This document shows, piece after piece, positions 17,901-25,321 of a stretch of DNA of 42,710 nucleotides. The notes beneath the pieces are model-generated. The model did not search any database, was not told where the DNA came from, and was given only the letters and a program-made list of their open reading frames with translations. The translations under genes were made by a program, and so were the position numbers. Every line of letters begins with the position of its first letter. Within the stretch, counting starts at the first letter, position 1. Origin of the DNA: a virus; IMG/VR virus record IMGVR_UViG_3300011115_000006, positions 1 to 42,710 of that record. The stretch is one strand, 5' to 3'.

Positions 17901-18072
17901 CGGACGGAATGAAACCAGTTTCTGCTTTAGGAGCAGAGGCAAGGGCAGGGGCTTGTTCTTCCGGTTGAAAGAATTGGTTTTTTAAAAGCCCTAGGTCAGA
18001 CTCCGTAAGTCCCGGAGGGCCACTAAATTTATACCGCTTCCCGTCAGGCCCTTCTATACGGTATGTCTGCAT
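11956..18072 (-). CDS. Giant virion protein, large polyvalent type with zincin-like motif; likely ejection protein
   Basis: A 2038-residue protein starting with MQTYRIEGPDGKRYKF after GAGG. Residues 60-330 are Ala/Gly-rich with amphipathic helices (VGEAIPSMLPSLF; GGLGGAAITGATN), like membrane-active ejection proteins. Residues 330-650 are a low-complexity Pro/Thr/Glu linker with coiled coil. HELTH at 802-806 fits an HExxH metallopeptidase site. From about 1430 (NPAFAPMNFVRDAL) to 1900 the sequence looks like the large polyvalent protein domain LPD38, with a membrane-spanning stretch near 1700-1720. Giant proteins at this operon position act as internal or ejected proteins in podoviruses. That role is inferred by analogy, and the domain names by eye. 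Confidence 0.78.
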   Translation of the reverse strand: MQTYRIEGPDGKRYKFSGPPGLTESDLGLLKNQFFQPEEQAPALASAPKAETGFIPSVIRGGRGLSSLIGDVAPAMAAKALGYDDYAKKQMQEAAAYQKETEEKYPSAVPSFSDIKGVGDAVTYITEAVGEAIPSMLPSLFTGGAASIIGRGAVAAARSAAEKAAASSIAQGVAETEAKNIALQAGVQAAKKEALKYEAAGALTGSAAQNVPDVYQNLYEKGHDDLGAALAFGGFNTVLDAITPLNLMRKARLSGIPEEQIIGAWYKRAGKGAVEGMVSEGGTEMVQEMSSAAAEKFVDENNNFFTPQNFERFINAGLKGGLGGAAITGATNVAFGRSAAENEVNPADDQIARVAAETEKLMTGMFGSQTPISIPEVASELTTVADNAALPTEAAPVTETPPVEAAPAAAPVKQLSEAQRIKKENDLKAAQATLATLQAKGIKGTFIKGAEIKIARLQNELSITPQGAPNVAELNAETSGAGVPVVGTTTPVTSPPGGLETTQRDGVVPTEPNVGKPVEGKTAQPVAITAAPNNAWINNFLTRQELLNKAEEIGEESTRLLDELNKLTLSERLDSPLTQKRTELNAQHDEIIAQIDALDADRKKLGSTPTETSTTNLPTEGVNLGTQTTETIETKPQKQKAETAVELNEDQRALYDEEAEYHNENNPERQVPAYKLLTNEQKENYLPLIGKNTIEEHGNAIGVLADQIHGPVETPEVKTTPLPKYTEEQLRRANASAFLNHIRMGSKNPWRKAVAQRLHEVGLKTKVEVVDTLPSGRRAEYDPKTDTTRITKEAQDEETVLHELTHAATVKIIKRWEDGEKLTDKQEKAAAHLEYLMDESKQELGAKFPDAYESLHEFVSHAINDEAFQNALGGLKIPVKNSIIPENTSLWSNLLRALADLLNIKALGLMRDGNMSTEAIAAFEDILSPPPTKGIDMKPLAAKKQPTVSQAPALTPEQKAGQTDEEFAATAEKSVELKERGGKVLLKKLLTTEGAHWLAERFQNDRYILKVKEDRAALVGKLDRVSDKLNNVYGQITRSTGIAVNAFNEKLKFPTEDVHNAVKAYANKNKISVEAALARLHLILEARHEPERRLVKFLKEVPLDDTDKNIKVADFIKTPELQKMFNGTEFSAKGFREEILNKILTQPMFDVADATRKVYAQELRKAVNDIVFAKDGKYNAKVIEVARPGGKTGLVETTPEMFNKDNSRYDVIGERSSADIAKITKLFDTAESAKEIQAVADAVQKVHEITIDLNKEANYWSRPVANVVDFYGFKHYVPFKGRPGKRVIDDQFNFDSKSLGGEFQDGQDTMQGRLSESDNPILQSLADGATAALRYGKKDVTLAIKNAVDPKLYRILSGRVIAKIKFEERFKGEVDKVKIGGDNKVFHYNADGSIDVIELNNDQEKEAIRRTFRTNEPVIDLINRFTSGVGQMHTRYNPAFAPMNFVRDALTNAFIIGAELGPQKAGRLLSFISSDVANGGLYRSLNYASLYANGKFDEINALAGGDKTYDQLNDKERYYRDLKDFVKEGGRVSYLQGVASKGALDELIKEVKNSKGVLLKKEQIDKFIDIYNDMFELSSRVATYRMMKDDIFNQNVSDGLPTARAREDANIQAVEYAKNLANFEQVGRWGKSMGALFMFFRPAATGAVRALEATVPMFSKFDEELFRTEEKAKGVSEAAIKKAIKQKRQEKKSARAMAATLTGLGVGMYMMAMMMSGDDDQGRNKVASDDMARWTRYARFHIPGTDMIIQIPWGFGMGTFASAGAQIASIFAGRNSTADALSNIATTALDSYLPLPVSKISMVDNFPAWALDTVAPSAIRPFFEYVMNLDGLGREIYNNRQSRYGDAYTGGDSIPELYKSAARTLFNTTNGAVDWSPNTMYFFANNYVDGMAKALTGVSNLGLTLTGKKEVDMKNDVPFLSSFLGSKSNVDAREFSNAEARIKEMDKRINALKDKPELFEKYIESNPQNYYLVQYYNSAVNGSLRDLRAAANTIRTNKDITILERKQNLDEIVKLQNMVKRNILNTFESITGSPSIYR

Positions 18073-18074
18073 AT

Positions 18075-20447
18075 TTAATCCTCGCTGTCGTCAGGTGTAA
18101 GGCCACTTGTCATACCTGCTAGTGTAGCTCCATACATCTCATTAGCATATTTTTTAGAGAGTGATTCAAACGTAACGCCATTTTTCTTATGTTCCAAAGC
18201 AACCATTGGGTCTTTTAACTCTCTTGCAGCTTTGTCCGCGCCTGCTTTTTGTGCTTGCATAGCAAGTTGGCCTTTTTTAATTGACAGGGCATTATTCATG
18301 TAGTCGTATTTTTTGCCAGCCGCTGATTGCGAAGCCGCATGTAAGCCCTCAGACGCCCTGTTATGACGTGCTTGTTCTGCAAGTTGTGCTTGCTGCTGTT
18401 GCAACTGACGGATGTTAGACGCCAAACCAATCGCAGTCCGTTCATCGCCCTTGCGCATAGAAACGCTGTACTTAGCCATTTCAATCTGCAACTGACGTTG
18501 GTTGTCTTCCATCTGTTGAGCCAGTTTACTAGACTCATCCATAGATGCGCCAATAGACGGAGAGGCTGCGGATGCAGCACGCAGCGCACCAGCTATCCCG
18601 CTACCCGTACCACGCTTAGAAGCTTCAGCTGCCATATTAAAACCAAAATTCATCATGGCTCTACGTTGGGCATCCGATCTTACTTCGTCAGCTTTACCAG
18701 CGTTCTGCGCTATCATTGCTTTAAGGCCATCCAACTCTTTAGAGCTAGATTCACCCAAGTATTTCATGATGTCTTTCACGTTATCCATGAAATCATCTTT
18801 ACTGATACCTTGGCTTTGCGCAAGGTTTGCAGCTGCGGCTACAACGCCTTTACCTGAACCGGTAGACTTACCAGCATCATCTTTTGATGCAGACGCGCTT
18901 GAACTAGGGGCTGGAGGATTAACTGTCCCACGTCCGCCGCCAGTCCCAGTAGAAGGCAATGTGGTTCCTTTACCTGAAGAGTCAGTACGTGAAGCCGCTA
19001 AATAATCTTTAGCCGCTTGGATAGATTTAGCTTCTGTATCTGCTATTTTTTTAGGAGTTGTTTGTTCAAACAAACCGGGGCGATCCCGATTAGCTTGCAT
19101 CATGGCTTCATTTTTTTGTTTTAAATTTTCAAACACTTTTCGTCTAGCAATAGCGTCTGGGCTATCTGACATTACTTCATTAAAAAATTGTCCCGCCCTA
19201 GATGTAGTTTCTTCACCCTCATTACCGCCTTCTTTAAAAGCCACAATGCCACCGCTACGCATCCGCATAGCCGCACGGTCCTGTAACTCTTCTTGCGCTA
19301 TGCGCCGAGCTTGGGGCAGGGGGGATAACTTAGCAATCTGCTGCAACTGCTGGTCGCTCATACCATCCATCATGGACGCAAGCTTACCGTCGCTGGGATC
19401 AGAAATAGACCCACCTCCTGCGTAAGCCCTGATCTGACCGCCATCTTTTTTGCCGCTCATCATGCTACCAAAACCTTGGGCAAGGCCAGCAATTTGACCT
19501 AAGGTACTAGCTGGCTGCTGGTACATTGTTTCACCCGCCTTAGATATTGGTAAACCACGGACCATGTCAGACATAAAGCCCAACTGTTTGTACGGATAGT
19601 TCTGTTTATCCAAGAACTGTTGATAGTCAGCATTGAGCATGTTCTGCATCTGTTGCTGCTGTTGCCCACCATACTGGTTCTGCAACTTGTTAATGTCCAT
19701 GCCTTGCTGAAAGTTTTGCTGACCCAGCGCGCCCATTGTGTTAGCGCCTTGTAGTGCGGTCTGCAATCCTTGAAGTCCTAAGCCAGCACCAAACTGCTTT
19801 GACTGTTCACCAAGTTGATTCTCAGTATTAAACTGCTGCATTGCTTGGGTATAGGCGTCTTGTAAACCTTTGGCTTGGATATCCCCCAACTGCGTACCAA
19901 GATTGCGCTCACGCTCTGCTCGCATGATGGCATCACGCCCACCACCAAACGCCCCTGCTTGCGTAGCTTGTCCTTGCTGCTGAGTACCAGCTATGTCAGA
20001 TTGGCGTTTTGCCTCACGCTGTTGAATGTCCACCACGTTTTGCGTGTATGGGGACATGTAGTTAGCCGCAGTTTGTCCTTGATTAAACCCAGACGTAGCC
20101 GGATTAAACGAGCCATATTTAGTACCTAATGCGCCAAGGCCAGCAATCCCAGCCATGTTTGCCGCGCCCTGTGTGTATTGGGACGGAGCCATATCTTGCG
20201 CACCAGAAAACGACTGCTGCTGCATTGGCGTGAACTGGGCAAACCTATCTTGCGTGTCGTAAGACTGAAAAGGTCGAAACCCGCCGACCTGCGGAAGCCC
20301 CGAGGTCTCATCCATTATTACTTTACCGCTTGCATCTTTAGCAGGCTGAAATACAGTTGCGTATGTTTGTCCCAGCAAATTCTGGGCATAGGGCGCTATC
20401 TCAGGAGCAAAGCCGGTCTGATATTGCGTTACTTGGGTTGGGTCCAT
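18075..20447 (-). CDS. Large Gln-rich virion protein, likely ejection or internal protein
   Basis: A 790-residue protein with AAGGAA before the ATG. The N-terminal 300 residues are helical and very rich in Gln, Gly and Ala (GGGRDAIMRAERERNLGTQL; QQQQQMQNML), a style seen in many aquatic phage structural proteins. Two short glycine motifs, GGQIRAYAGGG (about 335) and SGGIVAFKEGG (about 398), resemble motifs in other virion proteins of this window. A Ser/Gly linker follows, and residues 560-790 are a long helical or coiled-coil region. It lies between two other giant genes, with a two-base gap to the 2038-residue gene. It may be the equivalent of T7 gp15 by position only. Confidence 0.7.
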   Translation of the reverse strand: MDPTQVTQYQTGFAPEIAPYAQNLLGQTYATVFQPAKDASGKVIMDETSGLPQVGGFRPFQSYDTQDRFAQFTPMQQQSFSGAQDMAPSQYTQGAANMAGIAGLGALGTKYGSFNPATSGFNQGQTAANYMSPYTQNVVDIQQREAKRQSDIAGTQQQGQATQAGAFGGGRDAIMRAERERNLGTQLGDIQAKGLQDAYTQAMQQFNTENQLGEQSKQFGAGLGLQGLQTALQGANTMGALGQQNFQQGMDINKLQNQYGGQQQQQMQNMLNADYQQFLDKQNYPYKQLGFMSDMVRGLPISKAGETMYQQPASTLGQIAGLAQGFGSMMSGKKDGGQIRAYAGGGSISDPSDGKLASMMDGMSDQQLQQIAKLSPLPQARRIAQEELQDRAAMRMRSGGIVAFKEGGNEGEETTSRAGQFFNEVMSDSPDAIARRKVFENLKQKNEAMMQANRDRPGLFEQTTPKKIADTEAKSIQAAKDYLAASRTDSSGKGTTLPSTGTGGGRGTVNPPAPSSSASASKDDAGKSTGSGKGVVAAAANLAQSQGISKDDFMDNVKDIMKYLGESSSKELDGLKAMIAQNAGKADEVRSDAQRRAMMNFGFNMAAEASKRGTGSGIAGALRAASAASPSIGASMDESSKLAQQMEDNQRQLQIEMAKYSVSMRKGDERTAIGLASNIRQLQQQQAQLAEQARHNRASEGLHAASQSAAGKKYDYMNNALSIKKGQLAMQAQKAGADKAARELKDPMVALEHKKNGVTFESLSKKYANEMYGATLAGMTSGLTPDDSED

Positions 20448-20457
20448 GATCTATTCC

Positions 20458-23400
20458 TTAGCGTGGAAGATATTTTTCGGCGCGGCTATTTGTAGCTACT
20501 CTGCCTTTGCCTACTGTCTGCTTACGCGCAGCTTGGATTCTGTCCATCATAGCGTAAAGTTTGCGCGCTCCAGCGTCTGTAGAACCATTACCTAGTTCTG
20601 ACACTATTCGCGCAGGAATTACAAATTCACCGTCTGCAAGTCGCGCAGGTTGGCCTCGCCCAATCGTAGCAGGGATAGAGTCGGATACGCCATCACCGGG
20701 CCCTTTGAGTAGCCGCCCGCCATCAGAATAGCTACCTAAGTTGTACATTGCATCGGACAGCCCGCCCCTTGCGTACACATGGTCAGGATGGTAGTTGAAC
20801 TTACCACGGCTAAAGAAACCACCGCGCGCGTCACCGTGACCACCACCTTCACCGCCACCACCATCGCCCCCTGCTCCGGGGCCATCACCTCCACCTACAG
20901 ACCCATCACCTTTACCGCCACCATCACCTTCGCCGCCAGTATTACCACCAGCATCACGGCTACCCCAGCCCCCGCTTTCACCACCATTAACGGCGCCGGG
21001 GTCTCTGCTAGTAGAAGAGCCAGCTTCACCGCCTAGTGAACTCTCGCCTTGCATTCCGTATTGAGCCGCGAGGTCTCTTGTAGCAGCGGCTTCAGCGGCA
21101 GCAACACTTGCAAAATTAGATGCATCTACTATAGGAGCAGCGTATTGAGTCCCAAGAAGTGCGCCTAATAAACCGCCGGTATAACTATTGGGGTCACCGG
21201 GAGCAGGCGCTGCCGGGCCGTCAGTACGTCCACTACTAATATTTTTAATAAAGTTGGTTACAACGTTAGCATCGTCTTTAGTCGTATCGGTCTTTTCGGT
21301 ATTAGAGTGCCATTTAAACTCCATGGTAGCTGGGTCGTACTCATACCAGCCAGCAACTTTACCGCCTAAGTTTGCTTGGGCCCCTACTTTTTTTATAGTA
21401 TCAGGTAAGGTACTTAAAAGTCCGCTGTCGTCCGTAACCCCGCCGCTAGCATGGTGCGTTAGACCACTTTTATAGAAACCTACGTTGTCAGCATTTTTGA
21501 AGTTGGAAACATAGCCGCCGCCTTTAGCGCGGTAAGTTTGCTCGTAGTTAGCGCCCCAACCATAATCATTGCCGTAATCGTTACCGGCAAATTGGAGAGT
21601 TTGGTCGTCGCCGCCACCATTAATAAAATCATTACCAGCATATTGAAGAGTTTGGTCGTCATTGCCCCCACCAATAAAATCATTACCAATAAAGTCATTA
21701 GACGAAGTTTGCCCAGTAGTATCAGTGGTAGTTGCGGTATTGGGGGTGTAAGTAGTTGTGCCTGTTGTCCCGCCGCCTACATTAACCCCACTTTGTTGGT
21801 TAGTAACAGCAGCAGCATTCAGCGTATCTTGCGCCGCAGTTACAGCGGGAGAACCAACATTGTTACCCATCCACGAATCTACTTGCGCCCGGTAAGTTGG
21901 GTTACTAAAGTAAGCAGATATATCTACTCCGCCTGATACTGTTTGGGTCATATTGCCAGACGTAACTGTCCCAACACGAGGGGTAGTAACGTTACTAATC
22001 CCAGTATTGTTAAGCGTATTTCCAGTATTGTTTGCAGTGTTATCGTTAAGCGCCGCGAGATCAAAGTCCGCGCCTAAGCCCGCAAGTATGTTGCTTAATT
22101 CATCTTGCGTTAGTAAGCCATCTCCGCCAGCCGTATTGGTGGTATCTACATTAGTTGTAGTGGTATCAATACCAGTATAAGTTCCAGTGTCAGTCCCAGT
22201 CTCAATAAACGAACTAATATCAGTGTCGGTATCGTCATCAATCTCAGTATTAGTATTAGTCTCAGTCACAATCTGAGTGTAAGTTCCAATATCAGTATCA
22301 GTATCAGTCTCAATAAACGAACTAATGTCAGTATCGGTTCCTGTATCAGTAAAGGTCTCAGTCTCAGTCACAATCTGAGTATAAGTTCCAATATCAGTAT
22401 CAGTATCAGTCTCAATAAACGAACTAATGTCAGTATCGGTTCCTGTATCAGTAAAGGTCTCAGTCTCAGTCACAATCTGAGTATAAGTTCCAATATCAGT
22501 ATCAGTATCAGTCTCAATAAACGAACTAATGTCAGTATCGGTTCCTGTATCAGTAAAGGTCTCAGTCTCAGTCACAATCTGAGTATAAGTTCCAATATCA
22601 GTATCAGTATCAGTCTCAATAAACGAACTAATGTCAGTATCGGTTCCTGTATCAGTATCAGTATCGGTCTCGGTAACAATCTGAGTATAAGTTCCAATAT
22701 CAGTGTTGGTTCCTGTATCAGTATAAGTATCAGTCTCAATAAACGAACTAATATCAGTATCAGTCACAGTCTCAGTAAAAGTCTCAGTCCCTGTGTCGGT
22801 TCCAGTATCGGTTCCTGTGTCGGTTCCAGTATTGGTTCCTGTGTCAGTTCCAGTATCAGTCACAGTCTCAGTAAAGGTCTCAGTTTCAGTCCCTGTGTCG
22901 GTTCCAGTATCAGTCACAGTCTCAGTAAAGGTCTCAGTCTCAGTCTCAGTAAAGGTCTCAGTCTCAGTCCCTGTGTCGGTTCCAGTATCAGTCTCAGTTC
23001 CAGTATCAGTCTCAGTTCCAGTATCAGTCCCTGTGTCGGTTCCAGTATCGGTCCCTGTGTCAGTACCAGTCTCGGTCTCAGTTCCAGTATCAGTCCCTGT
23101 GTCGGTTCCAGTATCGGTCCCTGTGTCGGTTCCAGTATCGGTCCCTGTGTCAGTACCAGTCTCGGTCTCAGTTTCAGTCTCAGTTTGAGTTTCGGTCTGA
23201 GTTAAAGTATCAGTCCCTGTGTCGGTTCCAGTATCAGTCTCAGTTTCGGTCTCAGTAGTCCACCATGTGTGCGTATCCGTATAAATATCCGTATGAACAT
23301 CTGTATGAACATCTGTATGAACATCTGTATGAATTGACGTATCAGTATGTGTTTCAGTTGCAGTGGGCGTTTCAGTTGCGCTATGCGTTTCAGTGTGGGT

Positions 23401-24630
23401 TTCTGTAGGCGCAGTGCCCTTATGCGTATAGTCACCCAACCCCATCAAATAGTTATAGGCATCGGCTGACTTGCCGCTTAGTCTGTAGTGCGGGCTTTCG
23501 GCGGCTTTGGCGCGTGTTTCAGCTTGCCAATTTTCTAAGTTGGATTTGTTTGCCCAAAAACTTGCGGGCATATGCGCACTATTTAAATGGCTAGAGATGG
23601 CTTTATCTGACGCATTGGGGTGGGCATCCATCCATGTATTAAATTGTTCTTGTGTGGCGTTAGGATCAATTGTTCTATTTTGTTGTTGTGCTGCCGGGCG
23701 CTCAAACAAAGATTTATAAGCAGCTTGGATATCAAAAGGCTGATTGGCTTTGGGCGTAGCTGCTTCTCTTAATTCATTTTGTACTCTTTTTTGAGCATCA
23801 GCCATTTCCTGATTTGTAGGAGCAGTTTCAGGATGTAACTTATAGTACTCATACCAATTTGTGCCGCCAGTTGTAGAACCGCCATCCGCCAACTTTCTTG
23901 GGGTTAGTGCAGTAAAACTTTGAGTTTTTGGGTCGTAATCGTATGGACGGATATAGCCTGTACGTGGAAGCTCAGGCATATCGGTATTGGTTTCTACCAT
24001 TTGGTCAGCCAAAATAGGCGTGGCTGCGTACATCAACGGCGAAGCATTCTTTTTAAGGAAATCCCAGCCAGTAGTAGTTGGGTTATCAGCGATTGCGCCA
24101 GCGCCCGCTTTAATTTTGTCCCATGGACTAGCTTGAGCCACTTGCTCCGCAATATTAGCTGCGCCGACCCCTTCACCTGCGGTTGTTAGCGCGGCTGTAC
24201 CACCTGCATTCTGAATGCCTTGCTGCGTAAGCGCGGCTGTACCAGCATCCATTAGGCCTGCGCCAAGCCCAAACCCGCCGTACGCCCCCATACCAGCCAT
24301 TAGACCTTTGCCAATATCCCCAGTCAATGCAGCCGTACCTACTCCAACCGCAGCGCCAGCGCCAAGCGCAGATTCAAATAATGCGCCGCCAAGTCCCGCA
24401 CCAGCGGGGCCAAGCCATGCGCCAAGTGCGATAGGTGCTACTGTTTTAAGTAGATTTTCAAGAAAGCCAGCTTCTACTAATCCCGTTTCGGGGTTAATAG
24501 ACAATGATCCACCATGCGCCATAGCCAGCTGTTGCAACTTATGGACCTCACTTGGGGTCATGTGCACAAGCATATTGTCGTTGCCACGACCTCGTGCGGC
24601 TAGGTGTTGGGCGGCTAGTTGTAGGCTCAT
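20458..24630 (-). CDS. Virion protein with Thr-alternating repeat tract and conserved C-terminal domain
   Basis: A 1390-residue protein. Residues 1-60 contain HMTPSEVHKLQQLAMAHGG, and 60-160 are Gly/Ala-rich and hydrophobic (TVAPIALGAWLGPAGAGLGG), a likely membrane-active region. Residues about 406-830 are built almost only of Thr alternating with Asp, Glu, Gly or His, including three identical 34-residue units. Two copies of a GNDFI-GG-DDQTLQ segment near 973-1010 loosely resemble RTX calcium repeats. A Gly-rich stretch (1206-1266) leads to a C-terminal domain with GDGVSDSIPATIGRGQPARL and LADGEFVIPARIVSELG, which recurs in phage ejection or internal proteins. The ATG is preceded by GAGAGG. 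The overall function is inferred as DNA ejection. Confidence 0.75.
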   Translation of the reverse strand: MSLQLAAQHLAARGRGNDNMLVHMTPSEVHKLQQLAMAHGGSLSINPETGLVEAGFLENLLKTVAPIALGAWLGPAGAGLGGALFESALGAGAAVGVGTAALTGDIGKGLMAGMGAYGGFGLGAGLMDAGTAALTQQGIQNAGGTAALTTAGEGVGAANIAEQVAQASPWDKIKAGAGAIADNPTTTGWDFLKKNASPLMYAATPILADQMVETNTDMPELPRTGYIRPYDYDPKTQSFTALTPRKLADGGSTTGGTNWYEYYKLHPETAPTNQEMADAQKRVQNELREAATPKANQPFDIQAAYKSLFERPAAQQQNRTIDPNATQEQFNTWMDAHPNASDKAISSHLNSAHMPASFWANKSNLENWQAETRAKAAESPHYRLSGKSADAYNYLMGLGDYTHKGTAPTETHTETHSATETPTATETHTDTSIHTDVHTDVHTDVHTDIYTDTHTWWTTETETETDTGTDTGTDTLTQTETQTETETETETGTDTGTDTGTDTGTDTGTDTGTDTGTETETGTDTGTDTGTDTGTDTGTETDTGTETDTGTDTGTETETFTETETETFTETVTDTGTDTGTETETFTETVTDTGTDTGTNTGTDTGTDTGTDTGTETFTETVTDTDISSFIETDTYTDTGTNTDIGTYTQIVTETDTDTDTGTDTDISSFIETDTDTDIGTYTQIVTETETFTDTGTDTDISSFIETDTDTDIGTYTQIVTETETFTDTGTDTDISSFIETDTDTDIGTYTQIVTETETFTDTGTDTDISSFIETDTDTDIGTYTQIVTETNTNTEIDDDTDTDISSFIETGTDTGTYTGIDTTTTNVDTTNTAGGDGLLTQDELSNILAGLGADFDLAALNDNTANNTGNTLNNTGISNVTTPRVGTVTSGNMTQTVSGGVDISAYFSNPTYRAQVDSWMGNNVGSPAVTAAQDTLNAAAVTNQQSGVNVGGGTTGTTTYTPNTATTTDTTGQTSSNDFIGNDFIGGGNDDQTLQYAGNDFINGGGDDQTLQFAGNDYGNDYGWGANYEQTYRAKGGGYVSNFKNADNVGFYKSGLTHHASGGVTDDSGLLSTLPDTIKKVGAQANLGGKVAGWYEYDPATMEFKWHSNTEKTDTTKDDANVVTNFIKNISSGRTDGPAAPAPGDPNSYTGGLLGALLGTQYAAPIVDASNFASVAAAEAAATRDLAAQYGMQGESSLGGEAGSSTSRDPGAVNGGESGGWGSRDAGGNTGGEGDGGGKGDGSVGGGDGPGAGGDGGGGEGGGHGDARGGFFSRGKFNYHPDHVYARGGLSDAMYNLGSYSDGGRLLKGPGDGVSDSIPATIGRGQPARLADGEFVIPARIVSELGNGSTDAGARKLYAMMDRIQAARKQTVGKGRVATNSRAEKYLPR
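22315..22620. repeat. Three identical 102-bp tandem repeats inside the 1390-aa gene
   Basis: Units at 22315-22416, 22417-22518 and 22519-22620 are identical base for base by eye. Each encodes 34 residues in frame (TDTDISSFIE, TDTDTDIGTYTQIV, TETETFTDTG). Diverged units flank the array, with the same AAACGAACTAAT word at 22207, 22621 and 22741 (spacing 108 and 120). Perfect identity points to recent expansion by slippage or unequal recombination. Confidence 0.92.
22780..23350. repeat. Short-period repeats (6-, 12- and 24-bp) coding for Thr-Xaa tracts
   Basis: Arrays of GTTCCAGTATCGGTCCCTG-type words code on the - strand for (TGTD)n and (TETD)n. Around 23280-23340 a 12-bp word, ACATCTGTATGA, repeats three times and codes for HTDV. 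The period of two residues (6 bp) runs through the whole tract. The + strand shows a long open frame of SVPV repeats, which is a shadow of the repeat and not a gene. Confidence 0.85.
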
Positions 24631-24664
24631 TTCTGCCTCTCAAAATGGGGGTTGGTCGATATTA

Positions 24665-25321
24665 TCATGTTGCCAGCGCTGAGACAAACGACATTGTGGC
24701 TACGACGGATTGTGTAGAAGGTTTGGTTGGGGTGCCGGACGCAGCGTAGTACTCGATAGTTACAGTAGCAATTGTGGGCGACCAGTAAATCTCAACGTAG
24801 TCATTTGCCGCCATAGACAGAAAATAGTTCCAGCCCTTGATGTCATGAAACGGAACGCCAGCACTTTTACGGGCGGGCATTCCTACTTTTCCGGTAGAAC
24901 CAACAATATCTGTTCCGTTTTGCTTAAGCCATATAAAAAGGTCTTGCGGGGCGTTATCAAGGTTTTGTGCTTGCACGCTGAACTGTAGGTTGTATACACC
25001 GGCATTGGCTACCGTGATTTTGGAACTTGCAATACTTACCCCGTTGGAGAAGTCTGTGGTGTTCAACGTCAGCAGGGTGGCGGTATTGGCGGTCGTTGTC
25101 TGGGTTTGGTCGCTGGAGAAAGCCCCATAAGGGAGCCGAATTCCTGTACCCCCAGAAGATGCCATCAACTGCGCATTAAAACTATCCAGCCGGTTGAAGT
25201 ACAGGCGCAGGACGTTATTAAGCTGGTCTATGTATTGAGCGTTGTATTGCGCAGGGGCCAGCGGCAAGCTAGGCGCAACGACCTTATTAAGCTGGTAATC
25301 AGAGGTAATTATGTAACTCAT
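24665..25321 (-). CDS. Beta-rich virion protein, possible tail-tip or C1q-like domain
   Basis: The start at ATG 25321 gives 218 residues, with an ATGA overlap with the upstream gene and GGATGG ahead. A longer frame reaching 25369 is less likely. N-terminal helix: QYNAQYIDQLNNVLRLYFNR. The rest is beta-rich (YNLQFSVQAQNL; LFIWLKQNGTDI; WNYFLSMAANDYVEIYWS), the pattern of C1q/TNF-like jelly rolls in phage tail-tip proteins. Role inferred from pattern and from its place next to the tail hub gene. Confidence 0.7.
   Translation of the reverse strand: MSYIITSDYQLNKVVAPSLPLAPAQYNAQYIDQLNNVLRLYFNRLDSFNAQLMASSGGTGIRLPYGAFSSDQTQTTTANTATLLTLNTTDFSNGVSIASSKITVANAGVYNLQFSVQAQNLDNAPQDLFIWLKQNGTDIVGSTGKVGMPARKSAGVPFHDIKGWNYFLSMAANDYVEIYWSPTIATVTIEYYAASGTPTKPSTQSVVATMSFVSALAT

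Noticed and set aside
22793-23188. Open frame of SVPV repeats on the + strand
   Set aside because: Direct antisense shadow of the Thr-alternating repeat; no ribosome-binding site, and the composition is explained by the repeat.
22140-23420. Ice-binding (TxT) protein reading of the Thr-alternating tract
   Set aside because: The regular coil spacing and disulfide or cap features of TxT antifreeze proteins are missing; composition alone is not enough.
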